Source of the DNA: Bromus sterilis
Lineage: Eukaryota; Streptophyta; Magnoliopsida; Poales; Poaceae
Assembly (NCBI GenBank): GCA_950022295.1
Contig: OX465601.1
Span: forward strand, 117,571,501 to 117,635,500
Direction of reading: 5' to 3'
DNA: 64,000 bases
Shown piece by piece: positions 34,106-46,433 of this stretch. Position numbers and translations under genes: made by a program. The notes below the pieces were generated by a model. It was not told the DNA's origin. It saw only the letters and a list, made by a program, of their open reading frames with translations, and did not search any database. Position 1 is the first letter of the stretch, and each line of letters opens with the position of its first letter.

Positions 34106-35261
34106 CTACGGGAGCGCTTCTTCTGCGAGTCCCGTGGTCCTGCTGCTTTGGTGGGCTACGAAGGTTTCTGCTATCTTGTGGAATTCTTTGTCGCAGCGGT
34201 CGGATCTGATGAAACTGCCGCTGATTGTGATGACCCCGTGTGGGCCTGGCATCTTCAGCTTGAGGTAGGCGTAATGGGGTACAACCATTAAGCGAGCGAA
34301 AGCTGGTCGCCCGAGGATTGCGTGGTATTGCGACTTCCAGTCGACCATTTCAAAGTCCAGTGTTTCCTTGCGGAAGTTTGTCGTGTTCCCGAAGACTACC
34401 TCCAGGCATATCCTTCCGAGGGGGTAGACTGCTTTTCCTGGTACGATCCCGTGGAAGGTTGTGCCTGAGGACTTGAGTGCGTTGTTTTGGATGAGCATGT
34501 CGTCGAGTGTTCGGGTGAAGATGATGTTGATCCCACTGCCGCCGTCCATGAATACTCGTGACATGTCGTAATTTCCGATTCTGGCCTCGAGTACTAGCGC
34601 GGGGTGCCCTGGTTGGGGAATGACTGGCGGGTGGTCGTCCCGGGAGAAGGAGATTTCTGTCTCCGACCCGCGCAAGTACTCTAGGACGGCCGGGTGTGCG
34701 GAAGTTGCCAGGAAGACTTGTCTTATGACTTGTTTCTGCTGCCTGTTGGAAGGCCTGCCCTCTTGTATCATGTAGATCCTCCCGTGGGCTTCTGGGTACT
34801 GGTCTTCTTCTTCTGGTGTCCTTTGCCATTCCTGGATGGCGGCCACCTGTCTTGTTGGAAGAGGAGGGGCTGGTGGCGCGTTGTGGGCGACTGGCCCGAC
34901 TGCTATGCTTGCGAGTGGTCGTACTGTTGCGGCCGCGGAGCGGCTTTTCTCCTCGGCCAACTTGTTGAAGCTTCTGCAATTCCTGAGGGCGTGGGACGAT
35001 CTGAGCTCTCCTCGCTCGTTTCTGAATCCGTGTATAGAACACGGTCCGTCGAGTTGTGCTTTGGCGGAGCGGAATGCGCGAGTGCCGTCGCGTGGCTGCC
35101 TTGTCCTCCATTCTCGTTTCTGAGCCTTGGGCTCGTCTTTTGGGTTGTCTCTTCGTTGTGGTCTGTTGTCATCGCGGTGCCTGCCGTTCCGATCGTCCGA
35201 GAAACCGGCGGCGACCATGTCAGGTCCTCTGTCGTCGTAGAAGTTCCGTCTGGGTCGCTTC
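34106..35261 (-). CDS. gag-pro: G: gag C-terminus and aspartic protease
   Basis: About 385 codons open on the minus strand, entering from the N insertion site at 35261. The N-terminal 80 residues are basic and Arg/Asp-rich. A Cys-His knuckle of the C-x2-H-x12-H-x4-C type lies near residues 76-98. A protease follows with the catalytic motif VFMDGGSGINII (Asp-Gly-Gly-Ser, the form usual in Tat-lineage elements) and AILGRPAF about 85 residues later. The frame stops at 34106, about 70 residues after the protease core. No reverse transcriptase follows; the next minus-strand DNA is spacer and the tandem array. The frame itself is undamaged, so G could still have made protease, but N now separates it from the rest of gag. 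Confidence 0.8.
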
Positions 35262-36011
35262 TGTAACATCCCAAAATTCTTTGAATTTTGGAATGTTAAT
35301 AAAATTAAATAGATAATGATTGTTTGCTTGATGTGTTTGATTTTCTCTAAGATTTAAAACTTTTTGGAGTTTATTGAATATTAAAACGAGAGGGAATAAA
35401 ATGACTTCCCCTAATATTCACCGTTGGTGTTTTGGAATTTATTATTTAAAAACAAAACCAACAAAATAAAATGAGAGAAGGTAATATGACTCCTTCAACA
35501 TATTAAAAGTTTGGAAAAGGTTTTAAATCTTTATTGGAATTCTTTTGAATATTCAAAACATTTTTCAACACATGGCAGTTCGCTGGAGAGGATATAAAAG
35601 GACTTATCCCCATTTTTAAATCATTGGAAAATAGTTTAAAATATTTTTGGGAGACTTTTTAATTCTACTTTGGAGTTATAAATATTTTCTAAAATTATTT
35701 TTGGAATTTATTTATGCTCCGGAAAAGTTTTTAAATCAATTTTCGGAGTTTTCAGTATTTTTAAAATGCCAGAAAAGTATTTTAAAAATATTTAAAAATA
35801 AGTTGCAAAGTTTTTATTTTATTTTAATATTTTAGTCAAGCCAAAAACTCAGTTTTATTATTTTAAAAATATTGGCGAAGAAGAAATTTTAAAATAAATT
35901 TCCGTGATTTTTCTAATATTGTTTTGGGCCTAATGGGCCTGCTCTATTTTTTTTCCGCAGACCGATTTTGTATTTATCTCGGAGTTAAAAGAAAAGAGGA
36001 TTAGGGGCTGG

Positions 36012-36021
36012 CTATAAATAG
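36012..36021 (+). promoter_or_regulatory. N: TATA box
   Basis: CTATAAATAG within tgg-ctataaatag-cccc, followed by a GC-rich block with many CCG/CGC steps. Confidence 0.65.
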
Positions 36022-37895
36022 CCCCGATTAGGGCTAAATTTATTTTCGCTTAGCGTTTTAGGGTTAGCTCTAAACTAATCTGCGGGACCCGCCGCCGCCG
36101 ACGTCATCGCCGGAATCTCGTCGGATTTTTCGCCGGAGTTGCGTTTTTCGCCGTTGCAAGGTAATTTCTTCGCGAGCCGTCGCCGTTCTAGCCGCACCGC
36201 CGCCTCACCGGAGCACCCGCCGCCCCCGCCGCCGCAGGCCGGCGAGCCGGCCGCCGCCTGCGCCATGGCCCGACCTGGCCGTGCCCCTGGCCGCCCGTGG
36301 CTAGGCCGCCCGCCCCGTGCGCCTGGGCCGCGCGCCTCTGCGCCGCCGCTCCTCGTGCCGCGCCCTGGCCGCGCTGGCCGCCCGCCGCGCCGCCTGGCCA
36401 CCGGCCCTCGCCGGCGCTCGCCCAGCCGGCCGGAGCTTCAAGCCGCGCCAGGCCATGGCCTCCTCTGCGTCTAGTGCGTGAGGAAGAAGAAGATGGGAAA
36501 AAAATGAGTAAAAAAAAACGTTTCGATTTTTTTTTCAGATCTGGATCCAAACCGCCCAGGGACCCGATCGCGTTTTTCGTAAAAACTTTATTTACGTACG
36601 GGTCTTTTTTACAGTAGAACCCCCGGTACCCCCGTTTTTCACCCGAAACCGTTTTCGCGACTACTTTTTAACCGTAACTCGGAATTGGGCGATTCTAGTT
36701 GCGTTGCGACCATGTAGAAATTTCCTAGCCAGTAGACCTAGTGTTACAGAAGTTTGAAGTATTTAAATTTGGATCCCAAGCTGATTCAAATTTGTACTTC
36801 CGGCAGCCGTAACTTTTTACCGGTGCGCCCGTTTGCGCCGTTTCTTTTTGCGTTGGATCACTCGTTCCATGTACCTTCTGTTTATATCATGTGTACACAA
36901 AAATTCACAAGTTCATTGATCTGTTCAAATTCAAATTCAATTCCATGTTGCAATTGCTATGACCTGTGTTGTAGTATTCCGTTTCACGTGATTCTTTTTT
37001 TGCATATTGGATCATATGAGACATCTTATCGGCAATATCCACATACCATTCATGTTGCTATGATCTCTACTTTGATTTCATAATGCCTTGATCATACTCT
37101 TGTGTCGACAACTCTTTATCCGTTGACTCTCTCGAGTTTACGTTCCACCGATCACCTTTGAGCTCATCCACACCTTTGCACTTCAAAACCTTTTTGTTTT
37201 GTTGCTAAAACTTTAGTGATTGTTTTTTTGATCTTATGTTTTGTCCTTGTGGTGTGATTGCTTATTGAGTTCTTTCGTTGACTATTGATTGCTCGGAGTG
37301 TGACGAGTAGAGTTGACTAGAACGTGAGAGCGAAGATCTTCATCGAATGTATAAGGCAAGTGATGCTTTGACCATACTCATACCTATATTTTCTATATGC
37401 ATTATGTTAGGAAATATCACTCTATTGCATGATAGGTAGTTTACTTTACTGTTGCTGCAAAACCAGTTAGGATAGCCACATGTTTGACTTGTCTACCGTA
37501 GATCAACCTAGCCGTGTTGTTGCTTTATTGCTATGCTTTGTAGACGTGGTTTGGGTTGTGCAAATTCATGGAGTGCATGTGAGTTATTTAATAACTTGTG
37601 TAGCAACTGTTTAATAAATAGAAATCACCTCTGGACGGGCTGGGAGTGCTTCCTGGGGGCTCGTTCCTTATCTAAGGTCGAGACCAGGTTGTACCCCTAA
37701 TGGTTGGTTTGGTGGTCGAGAATACGTCATGGCGAGTACCCTCTGACGTGGTGGGCGCCGTCCAGGCTCAAAAAGATCAGACATACTTGGTGACTAGAAG
37801 CTTACATGTACAGCCGCTGGCCATATGGGCTCTGGATTAGTTGAGTATGATGTAGGAAGCCTCTCCCGTGCAATGCTAGCAGTTGTAGATGTGAT

Positions 37896-38815
37896 AGGTG
37901 GTACCGGCTTGCCGTTGGGTGTAGGTGACCTCTTCTGAAAGACTTCGTCTCAATCTTCGGGTTGAGTCCAGCGGGGAAAGTGTACTAACCTCTGCAGAGT
38001 ATAAACTAATCATGATTAGCCGTGTCCCCGGTTATGGACATCCTTGAGCTACTAGACATTACTGTTACTGGAGGATCTTGACAGATGAATCACCTTAATA
38101 ATTTGAGTGGGCAAGATTTTAATAAAGGGTGTGGATTGAGACTGGTGTGCCCAGTTCAATCTTTAGTAGTAAGTTCAACTTAAAATTTTGACTAGTTTAG
38201 TTTAGGAGAAAATTGGCTTTCTGCAAAACTAAACCATAAGCCTTTCCTTTGACTTACCTTGCATGTAGTTGTAGGTCCTTTATATAAACTTTTCCGTGTC
38301 ACTTGCCGTACAAATCAGATGTACTGACCCGTTGTCGGGCTGTAACCTTCGGTGTAGGTGGTACCGGCTTGCCGTTGGGTGTAGGTGACCTCTTCTGAAA
38401 GACTTCGTCTCAATCTTCGGGTTGAGTCCAGCGGGGAAAGTGTACTAACCTCTGCAGAGTATAAACTAATCATGATTAGCCGTGTCCCCGGTTATGGACA
38501 TCCTTGAGCTACTAGACATTACTGTTACTGGAGGATCTTGACAGATGAATCACCTTAATAATTTGAGTGGGGAAGATTTTAATAAAGGGTGTGGATTGAG
38601 ACTGGTGTGCCCAGTTCAATCTTTAGTAGTAAGTTCAACTTAAAATTTTGACTAGTTTAGTTTAGGAGAAAATTGGCTTTCTGCAAAACTAAACCATAAG
38701 CCTTTCCTTTGACTTACCTTGCATGTAGTTGTAGGTCCTTTATATAAACTTTTCCGTGTCACTTGCCGTACAAATCAGATGTACTGACCCGTTGTCGGGC
38801 TGTAACCTTCGGTGT
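37896..38815 (+). repeat. N: 460-bp tandem duplication
   Basis: 37896-38355 is repeated as 38356-38815. By eye I find a single difference (38112 c, 38572 g). It includes the palindromic LTR core, so that core is present twice in N. Confidence 0.95.
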
Positions 38816-39121
38816 TGCAGGTTTTTCAGACGATCAGTAAGGTGCGTTTAGGGGTTGCGAGTCTACACTCAGCATGTTCGCATGTGGCTGTTGATGGGAC
38901 TCCACGTTATTTGCTTTTGCTTCCGCTACATTTATATTGAATAAGCTAGCCTTGAGCTATGCAACTTGTTATTTATTTACTCTGGATCATACGTTGTAAT
39001 AATGATGCACTTGTACTTTGATATACATCTATAATACTGTGTGTGCCAGCGAGTTCGATCCAGGGACTGGCACTTGAGCATAGAGACTCCAATTCGGTGT
39101 GAATTGGGTCGTTATAGCTTC

Positions 39122-41063
39122 CTTCTTCTGTCGGCTCCTCTATCTCCGTTGTAGTCGTAGTCGTACTCTGATCGTGCAGTGTGGGTTTCTGTTTCATTAC
39201 GAACAGAATCTTCTCCGTCCGCCCAGCTGTTGGCTAGTTCTAACAGACGTGCGAGTGTTCGGACTTTTATCTGTCCGAGCTGCTCCTTCAATTCAACGCG
39301 CTGAAGACCTCACCTGAACGCGTCGATCGCACTTTCGTCCGAGATGTCTTCCGCTGAATTATTGAGTATCGTCCATCGCTGAATGTATGCTCGCAGGGTC
39401 TCCCTCGTTCCTTGTTTGCATGCCCGTAGCTCCTCGAGTGAGGCTGGTCGCTTGTATGTGGATTTGAAGTTTTCTATGAAAGCTCCTCGGAACTGGCTCC
39501 AGGAGCTGATGGATCCGCGCCGGAGATTCTTCAGCCAATGTCGAGCGGAGCTCTCGAGCATGAGCTGTACGTACTGCATTGCCGTGACGTTGGTTCCTCT
39601 CTGAAACTTGACTGCTGTTAGGTAGTCGTCGAGCCATGCCTCCGGCTCCTCGAGTCCGTTGTACTATAGTGTCGTGGAGTTTATTTTGAACCCGTTTGGC
39701 ATTCGTGTCTCACGTATGGCACGTGTGAAGCATAGTGCTCCACATGGCTCAATTTCCTCATCGGAAGCCTCTTCGTCCGAGTACTCTTCATGTGCTGCGC
39801 GTCTTCGCCTGCTTCGGTTGACTCTATTCTATGTGATGTCGTCTGGTGAACTGGGGTCCCTGTCCGGTGTCCGTTCGCGAGCCTGCTGTTTTGTGCTGGA
39901 TTTCTTGGGCACCGAGGCATCGATGGCGTCCTTCATTATCTGCAAAGCAATGGAAGTGTAGCGATCTGGCTTGCCCTTTCTTCTTTTCTGGGCGCGGGAC
40001 AGGTAGTCCTGGGCGCTTATGAGTGCTTCTGCCGGTGTGAGGGGCTCTTCTTCGTCGTCGTCTTCCTCTAGTCTGAAGTCGTCTTCGAGTTTCCGCATCA
40101 CTCTCGCCCTTTCTATTTTCCTCAGATTGTTGAGTTTTGATTTTTTGTGGGTGGGGGAGTCGTGGCCTGGTGAGTCACTTCTGGGAGGTTGTCTGCGGCT
40201 GTTTTTCTTTTCGAGTTCCGCCTTCTCTTGCTTCTCCATGGCTAGGCGCCATTGTCTCGTCTGCTGGGTTAGCTCGCCCGCTAGCTTGTTGTATGCCCTT
40301 AGCTCGTCTCTTGAGGCGTCTGGTGGTAGTAGCGTGCCGTGGGCGACTACTTCCTTTACCATTGCCATTGATTCCTTGGACAAGTATATTTTTTTCTCTG
40401 GGTGGTTCGCCTGCTGCTGCAGCCGGGGTTTGCTGCCTGCTGCGTGATGGCTGACTGCTCTTTTGATTGCTGGGTCCTTGTTCCTCTGGGACTTTCATTG
40501 GTATGGATCCCGGTTCTCCTAGCTTTACGACCATCTTACTGGTGTTGCCGGGACCTGCCGCCCTGCTGGTGGTTGGGGTGTCTTGATGAGTGCCCGGGTC
40601 GTCGTCTCGTCCGTTGTTTCCTGACGCTGGTGCACCAACTTCTGCCATGAACACCTGCGATGGTGTCCTTGCCGCCTCCTTGCTGATACGTGTGATGGTG
40701 CTTCTCCATGTTGGGGCTCCACTCGAGCGGTCACGAGTGGCGTGGAGCCTTGAGTTGGGTGGGTAGCTACGGCTGCCAGATGGGTTGGCCGTGCGGGCGG
40801 CATCCGCTCCGGTCATTCCTGCAGGTGATGCCGTGGGTGCGCGGGTGCCGTCGGTGAGGCGAAGAGTCCCCCAATGGTTGATGTAGATCTGATACGCTCC
40901 GAAGATCAGATTGACGCCGGAGTGTAGATCGGTAAAGACTGGCTGAAGGGCCGGGAGGTGGGCCGTGAATCCGAGGGACTCAAACAAATTAGATCTTGCC
41001 GGAGCCGCCGAGTCGATGAGTGTCGTGTTCCCAACCTGCGCGGTTCCCACAGACGGCGCCAAT
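39122..41063 (-). pseudogene. gag: G: gag (frameshifted)
   Basis: Read leftwards from the primer site. A 316-codon frame (41125-40175) covers a Pro/Ser/Thr-rich N-terminus, but its apparent ATG lies inside the LTR, so the true start is further in. The frame then shifts to 40383-39829, a charged region with a helix (KLAGELTQQTRQWRLAMEKQ) and an acidic run. The capsid-like core is at about 39640-39310 (ARHWLKNL, SWSQFRGAFIENF, LRAYIQRW), matching the retrotransposon-gag domain. The remainder to 39122 leads into the protease part beyond N. At least two shifts and a stop near 39664 break it. Confidence 0.75.
41044..41061 (-). promoter_or_regulatory. G: primer binding site
   Basis: The minus strand reads TGGCGCCGTCTGTGGGAA two bases inside the LTR, a form common in Tat-lineage plant Gypsy elements. 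I do not assign the tRNA with certainty. Confidence 0.8.
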
Positions 41064-41510
41064 TGACGGGGATCAACCCCCGCAAATCCCATGGTCAGGG
41101 ACCCTGGGTTAGTCATGAGAGGCACAGGTTGGACGATAGCTCGTCGGCAAACAGGAGGACACGTTCCTGCTCGATATTATTGATGAGGGAGATGCGATTA
41201 CAGTGGATGCCAAAACTGGAGCGCTCAAGGCTAGGGTTACAGATGATATTCCTTCCCTTTGGCATTTCCCGTCCTAGCCCTTACATACAGGGCTAGGCCA
41301 CGGGGAGTTCATCTATGTTTACAGGTAATCTTTCCTAACCCGAGCTTGCTCCGTACGGCAGGTCTTCGCACCTTCCTTGTGAGTCGCAGACTCCTATGTC
41401 GGTGCCAACTAGCGGGCCAAGGCGGGTCCAGGTGAGTCTTGATGGGCCTTCTATATTCAGGGACACCGGGTAGGCCTATCTGTAGGAGTCGTGGGGTCAC
41501 CCCCTCGTCA
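41064..41510 (-). repeat. G: 5' LTR, 447 bp
   Basis: Pair of 28829-29275 with about 22 substitutions and no length change. Confidence 0.9.
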
Positions 41511-41515
41511 GGGCC

Positions 41516-42643
41516 CAGGCGCCCTGCTGGCACGGGCCGACCCCTGGCCACGCCGGGGGGGGGCGCCTGGGGGCTCCCACCTCCTCTGGTGCCCTACCGA
41601 GGTTCCTATTTATTCTCGTGACACGAAAACCCTAGAAAAGAAGTCGTTTTCCCAGTTTTCGTCGCGGAGCCGCCACCACCCTATGTTCTTCTTCGGGAGG
41701 GCTATTCTGGAGGTTGTTTTGGCCTCCGGTGAGGGTAGATCATCGCCACTCCATCCTCCCTCCATGACTTCTGTTCACATGTGCGAGTAATTCCCTGCTA
41801 TAGGCAAAGGGGATGAGGGGATGGTAGGGATTGGATGAGTTAGATCATGTAATTCTTTGTCAGATTGTTGGGGGCATGTTGCCTATCATCTACTTTGGTG
41901 TTTATCATCTTTGCTAAAACTTGTTGCTCTTAATGCTTTTCACTTTGGGCCCGAGTGCCATGTTTTCAGATATGAACCACTTGTGTTTTCATGAGTATAT
42001 TTATGTTCTTGATCCTATCTATGAGTTTTATGCACCTATTATGGTCCAGAAACGGCGATCCCAAAGGTGACAGCTTGGGACACCGAAGGGGATGGTCTAT
42101 AATTTGAGGATTTCATGTATCCATAGATTTTAGTGCTTTTTTCCGGTGCTCTTTGACAGAAGCACCTTAATCTCCATAAGTTCCTTTTGGCTCCGTTCAT
42201 AGCGGGATGGTAGGACAAAAGATGTTGTGCAAGTTCTTATTGCAAGCACGCACAACTACCTACGGGATACATGCCTAATTTTTGATATTTTCCTAGATGA
42301 TCCTTGCTTTTTTGTGTGCCTTGCCCCGTGTTTAAATTTATTACATGTTCACTCTTATCCAAGTAGCCCCCAACCATCCATCTCCCTAGCCTACAGTGTT
42401 TTAATCTTGCTGATTACTAGTAGTTTATTTTCGCTGTTTTACTTTCGTTGTCGCCACTACCACTATCATATCACCGTTGATATTAATATTTTGTTGCAAG
42501 CAAATATATTTCAGGTGCAGTTGAATTGACAAATCAACTGTTAAAGCTTATTAATATTCTTTGGCTCCCCTTGTGTCGAATCAATAAATTGGGTTATCTT
42601 ACCCGCGAAGACTATCTCGATCCCCTATAGTTGAGGGTCATCA
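41516..42643 (+). repeat. F: 3' LTR, remaining 1128 bp
   Basis: Continues the F LTR after G and its target duplication: a cctatttattctcg promoter-like block near 41606, the aaaaccctag motif, and the LTR end GAGGGTCATCA at 42643. Same family as J (48965-50103, inverted). Confidence 0.85.
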
Positions 42644-43485
42644 GGAAGGTATGGTGGACTCAAGTGGAATAACTGGTTTGAAAAGGAGTTGGAAGCACAA
42701 GCAAAATCCCGCTTAGTGCGAGCGAAGGCTAGCAAAAGACTAGGAAGCGACCAACTAGAGACCAATAACGGTCATAATCATGTAGAGCGACAAAGTAACA
42801 TTGAATCGGGCATGAAAGTGATATAACTATTCTGAAATAAAAAGATCATCAAGGAAAAAAATAGACTTTTTAGTCATAAGCATGTGTGAACATGTGCCAA
42901 GTCAATCCAAGAATTCTCCGAAGGGAAATACCACTTCAATATGCCAAACCATGAACAATGCAATGCATGTAAATCATTTCAACAACACATTATGGACTCT
43001 AGATATTTGAGATCAGCCACAAAGAAAGCATGAACACTGGGAAAGCATTGTAAACATAGCACTATGTCGCTACAAGCTGGTCTCTAGATCATAAGTACAA
43101 GCATATGTACAAAAGTAGAAACAAAAAGAGTTCATACTTATTTTCTTTGTTGCATCCCTTCCGCCGATCTTCGTCATTACTGCCTTGTCACTTGCACGAT
43201 CGAACGTGGAAAATATAATCAAATGTCATCACGGACTCAAGCTGAACGCTGAAAACAAAGCAAACTAAAGAGAGAAAGGAATTCTTTTTGGGTTTTTAAA
43301 GGTTAAACAAAAGCAAAAGAAAGGAGACATCTTGTTGTTATTTTTGCAAATTAAAAGAGAAAAAAGAAGAACAACAAAAACTTCTAAAAGATCAAAGCGA
43401 ACAAAATAAGACGGATAATACAAGGGAAAAGGGAGAAGGGCACGTACTCCCCCAAGCTTAGGCTTTTGGCCTAAGTTGGTAACAG
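42644..43485 (-). other. H: non-coding tail
   Basis: Aligns in inverse orientation with 26744-27560 of F, including the cattgaatcgggcatgaaag and PPT-like blocks. Nothing coding. Confidence 0.7.
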
Positions 43486-44797
43486 CTACTGTGGTCCCCA
43501 GGAGCCTCCTTCTCCCGGGTGGTACGGGTAAGTCCACGAGTCGTATGGGGCTTCAGGTGCGTATCCCGAAGTCCTGGGATCCTCCCATGAGGAAGGCTCC
43601 GTGCTCCAAGCAGAAGAAGACTCGTCAACCCACTGGGTGACGGTCTCCCCCTGGAAAGGTGGGAACTCACCATGCTCCTCCTCATCGGGCACAACCCCCG
43701 CCGTAGCTGAAAGCTTGAAAAGGCCTATTTAGTGTATTCGGCCACCCAACCACTCGCAGAAAGAATGGGGCATTCAAAACCAGACAGGGATTCCTTCTCC
43801 TAGGTTTGCTCTGAGGCAACCGCTCGTCTTGATGCTAGAAGTCAAGAAGGCAAAGAGTTGCCTTCTACTTCTGAAGTTTAAGGAGTTGACCTTCCTTCGC
43901 CTATCTCGAATTCTGGGTTATGAAACTTCTGCTGGACCACATGCTCATCGAACTGGGTAACGTTGAAGGATCATCCGCTCCTGCGAGTATAATCAAACCA
44001 AAGAGGTGCAGGTACACGAATCTCCCGAATAGTGGCCAGTCCAAACCTCAGAATATATTTGAGGTTACCAAACTCGGAAGTCCTAGTAACAAACTCATGC
44101 CTCTTCATAGCAGCAAGATCAGAGCTTAAATAAGAAAAAGGGTCATCATCAGGATGTGAGGTGCACACAAGAAACTCAAGAATAAGTGTGGCGTAAACGC
44201 CACCATAGAGATCTCCCTTGTTGCCATTAGCATCAGAACGACGAGCAATTAAGGCACCCACATTATACTTACTCGCCCCTGAGAGGGCGTTCGCAAGGAT
44301 ATCAATATCCAGTGTAGAACTGTTGCTCGTGTTGTCACGAGCTAACACCCCTCTAGCAATAAAATATGTGAAATTCCTGAGGTGGGGGAATAAGATGCTA
44401 GAAATCTTTGAACGCTGGATATCCCTTGTCTCCTGGCTGTAAAGAGAGCTGAAGAGGGTTCTCAGCTCGGTAGGCTGAGTGTTCATCTTTTCCGTCTGTC
44501 CAACGTTCGGCACAACTATTATTTCACAAAAATCCGACAAGGGCATGGTAAAAATATCATCATAAATTTTAAACTCAACAATACCAATCTCATGATTATA
44601 TCTGAAACTATTAATAAAATAGGAGGTGAGTTTACGATACTGAGCAACACGGCATGTTGCAAGCCGTGTAAAACCTGCATTAGCACAAAGGCTATAAAAC
44701 TCCTCCTTGATTCCTGCAGCTTCAAGGAAAACGTCGCACGGATATGTCATTGCACGTGCCGTACTTGTATCTTCCACCAACTCTAGGGGTACATGGT
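43486..44797 (-). pseudogene. H: second ORF, ATHILA ORF1-like (5' truncated)
   Basis: Open from the I junction at 44797 to a stop near 43971 (about 275 codons of true sequence), then a broken stretch, then 43692-43486 with the acidic Pro/Gly-rich tail. The motifs YPCDVFLE, FYSLCANAG, LARDNTSNSS, ILANALSG and NVGALIARR match the F copy in order. The apparent ATG at 44810 lies in the LTR of I and is accidental. Uncharacterised family; no catalytic or membrane signature. Less damaged than F, so it is the better copy for comparison. Confidence 0.65.
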
Positions 44798-46340
44798 TGA
44801 TACGTCCCAAACGTATAAATAATTTCTTCTTGCTCCATTCATGTTTTGTGTGATATTGCTATGATCTAGATACACTTTCATACACTTCTGATCATAATTG
44901 GACTAACCTATTAACTCAGTGCACCCCAGTGCCAGTTTCTGTTTTCTGCTATTTTTGTATTTCAGGTTTTGCTATTACTTAAAGTGCCCAATAAATTCTG
45001 GGGAAAATATATAAAAATCAGCGCGAAGGAACCTTCTGGAATCACCAAAGGAGAGCCGGAGGGGGGCCACCAGTCATCGAGGCGGACACCCGGCACAGCC
45101 TAGGGGGAGGCCGCGCCATCAGGCCGCCTAGACGACTGGGACCACCGTCGGTGCACCCCTTTGGCTCTTATTTATACTCACGTCGATAAAACCCTAAATA
45201 TCGAACCCTTTTCTCTAGAAGCACTTCCGATCTCTGCCGCCATCGAAACCTAGCTTCGGGGGTCACCAGGATCCTGCTCCAGCACCCTGCCGGAGAGGGC
45301 CTTGGCCCCCGGGGCCATCTTCATCAACTCTTCTTCACCCCATGATGGATCGTGAGCAGTTCCTCCTTGGACTACGGGTTCTTGGCAGTAGCTATGTGGT
45401 ATCTTCTCCCCCTAGTTCTTCAATACAAAGTTCTCATGAGCTGACCTACATGATTGAGATCCATATGATGTAATTGTGTTGTGTTTGTTGGGATCCGATT
45501 AATTGTTACCTTGTTCAGTCCTAAGAGGTTTATGAATTATTTTTGCTGCAATTTTTTTGTTCTTAATGCTTGTTACTAATGCACGAGTAGCATGATTTCA
45601 GATCTGAGCACGTTATGGTTGCATGATTATAATTGTTGTTCTAGATCTTATCTACAGTTGTATGCACTTGTTATAGTCCGGAACCGGCGATCCCAAAGGT
45701 GAAAGCTTGGGACACCAAAGGGGGATGGGCTATAATTTGAGTATTACATGTGTTGATAGAATGTTAATGCTTTGTTCCGGTGCTCTTTGACAGGAGCACC
45801 TTAATCTCCACAAGTACCTTTTGGCTCCGTTCGTAGTGGGGTGGTAGGAGAAAATATGTTGTGCAAGTTCTTATTGCAAGCACGTACTACTACATACGGA
45901 ACACATGCCTACATTTGGTTCTTAGACTAGGATTGCTCTAGTTTTTTTGCTAGAGTTTGTGCAATTTTGTCAATTTCCCAACTGTAATTTGTTCACCCAA
46001 CACCGTGTTCTTTTTTCTTGGAGAGTTACCACTAGTGAAACCTTGAACCCTGGTCCATATTTCATCTTCATTGCCTTCGTTGTTACTATTGCTCTCGTTA
46101 CTGCTGCTACACTTTGCTATTACTTTGTGGTGTTGGTCATTGGGGAAGTCTTAAGGCTACACCCGTCAACACACTGTTGCTACTAAATATCTTGTCTAGT
46201 GCTTTTTCAGGTGTGGTTGAATTGACAACTCAACCGCTAAGGCTTATAAGTATTCTTTGTCTCCCCTTGTGTCGAATCAATAAATTGGGTTATACCTACT
46301 CACAAAGACTGTTGTGATCCCCTACACTTGTGGGTTATCA
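44798..46340 (+). repeat. I: 5' LTR, 1543 bp
   Basis: Starts TGATACGTCCCAAACG and ends CTTGTGGGTTATCA; TATA-like tatttatac near 45170 followed by aaaaccct. Confidence 0.9.
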
Positions 46341-46351
46341 AGACTATTTTC

Positions 46352-46369
46352 TGGCGCCGATGCCGGGGA
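46352..46369 (+). promoter_or_regulatory. I: primer binding site, tRNA-Asp type
   Basis: TGGCGCCGATGCCGGGGA, one mismatch to the tRNA-Asp complement. Confidence 0.85.
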
Positions 46370-46433
46370 CCATAGCGTTACTTATCAGTTCACTTGATAA
46401 GTACACTTTATCTTATTACTCTATTTGGTTACA

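Larger units (their letters stand above)
35262..39116 (+). mobile_element. N: solo LTR, 3855 bp, with perfect 5-bp target duplication
   Basis: Flanked by gcttc at 35257-35261 and 39117-39121. It begins TGTAACATCCC and ends GGTCGTTATA, an imperfect inverted pair (a TG...CA element whose last C has changed to T). There is no internal domain. A TATA box (ctataaatag) lies at 36012-36021. The palindromic core shared with A and K is at 38007-38018. These show that it is the LTR of a chromovirus-type element, left by recombination between two LTRs. It splits the gag of G. Confidence 0.85.
28829..41510 (-). mobile_element. Element G: Tat-lineage Gypsy element, complete, no polymerase
   Basis: Two 447-bp LTRs bound 12.7 kb, which includes the 3855-bp solo LTR N. 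Flanking five-base duplications are gggtc (28824-28828) and gggcc (41511-41515), one mismatch. The primer site (41044-41061, minus) and polypurine tract (29276-29297) place the element on the minus strand. Minus-strand content is gag and aspartic protease; reverse transcriptase and integrase are absent. A spliced gene lies on the plus strand between the tandem array and the 3' LTR. By eye the LTRs differ at about 22 of 447 sites, so the insertion is not recent. Confidence 0.85.
22590..42643 (+). mobile_element. Element F: Athila-lineage Gypsy element, interrupted by G at 28829-41510
   Basis: Broken gag-protease (22590-24590), an LTR-like block (24960-25145), a second ORF (25530-26743), a non-coding 3' region, a polypurine tract and a 3' LTR split into 28582-28828 and 41516-42643 by insertion of G. 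The 5' LTR and gag start are missing: the frame begins mid-gag at the junction with E. No reverse transcriptase or integrase lies between protease and second ORF. J and L2 carry LTRs of the same family on the other strand. Confidence 0.8.
42644..44797 (-). mobile_element. Element H: inverted F-family fragment
   Basis: Reverse-complement homologue of about 25650-27560 of F: second ORF, PPT-like palindrome and non-coding tail. It has no LTR of its own. It is bounded on the left by the end of the F LTR and on the right by the start of the I LTR. Confidence 0.8.

Noticed and set aside
36075..36617. Pro/Ala/Arg-rich frames in the solo LTR N
   Set aside because: Same composition effect, located just after the LTR TATA box; no domain and frames open on both strands.
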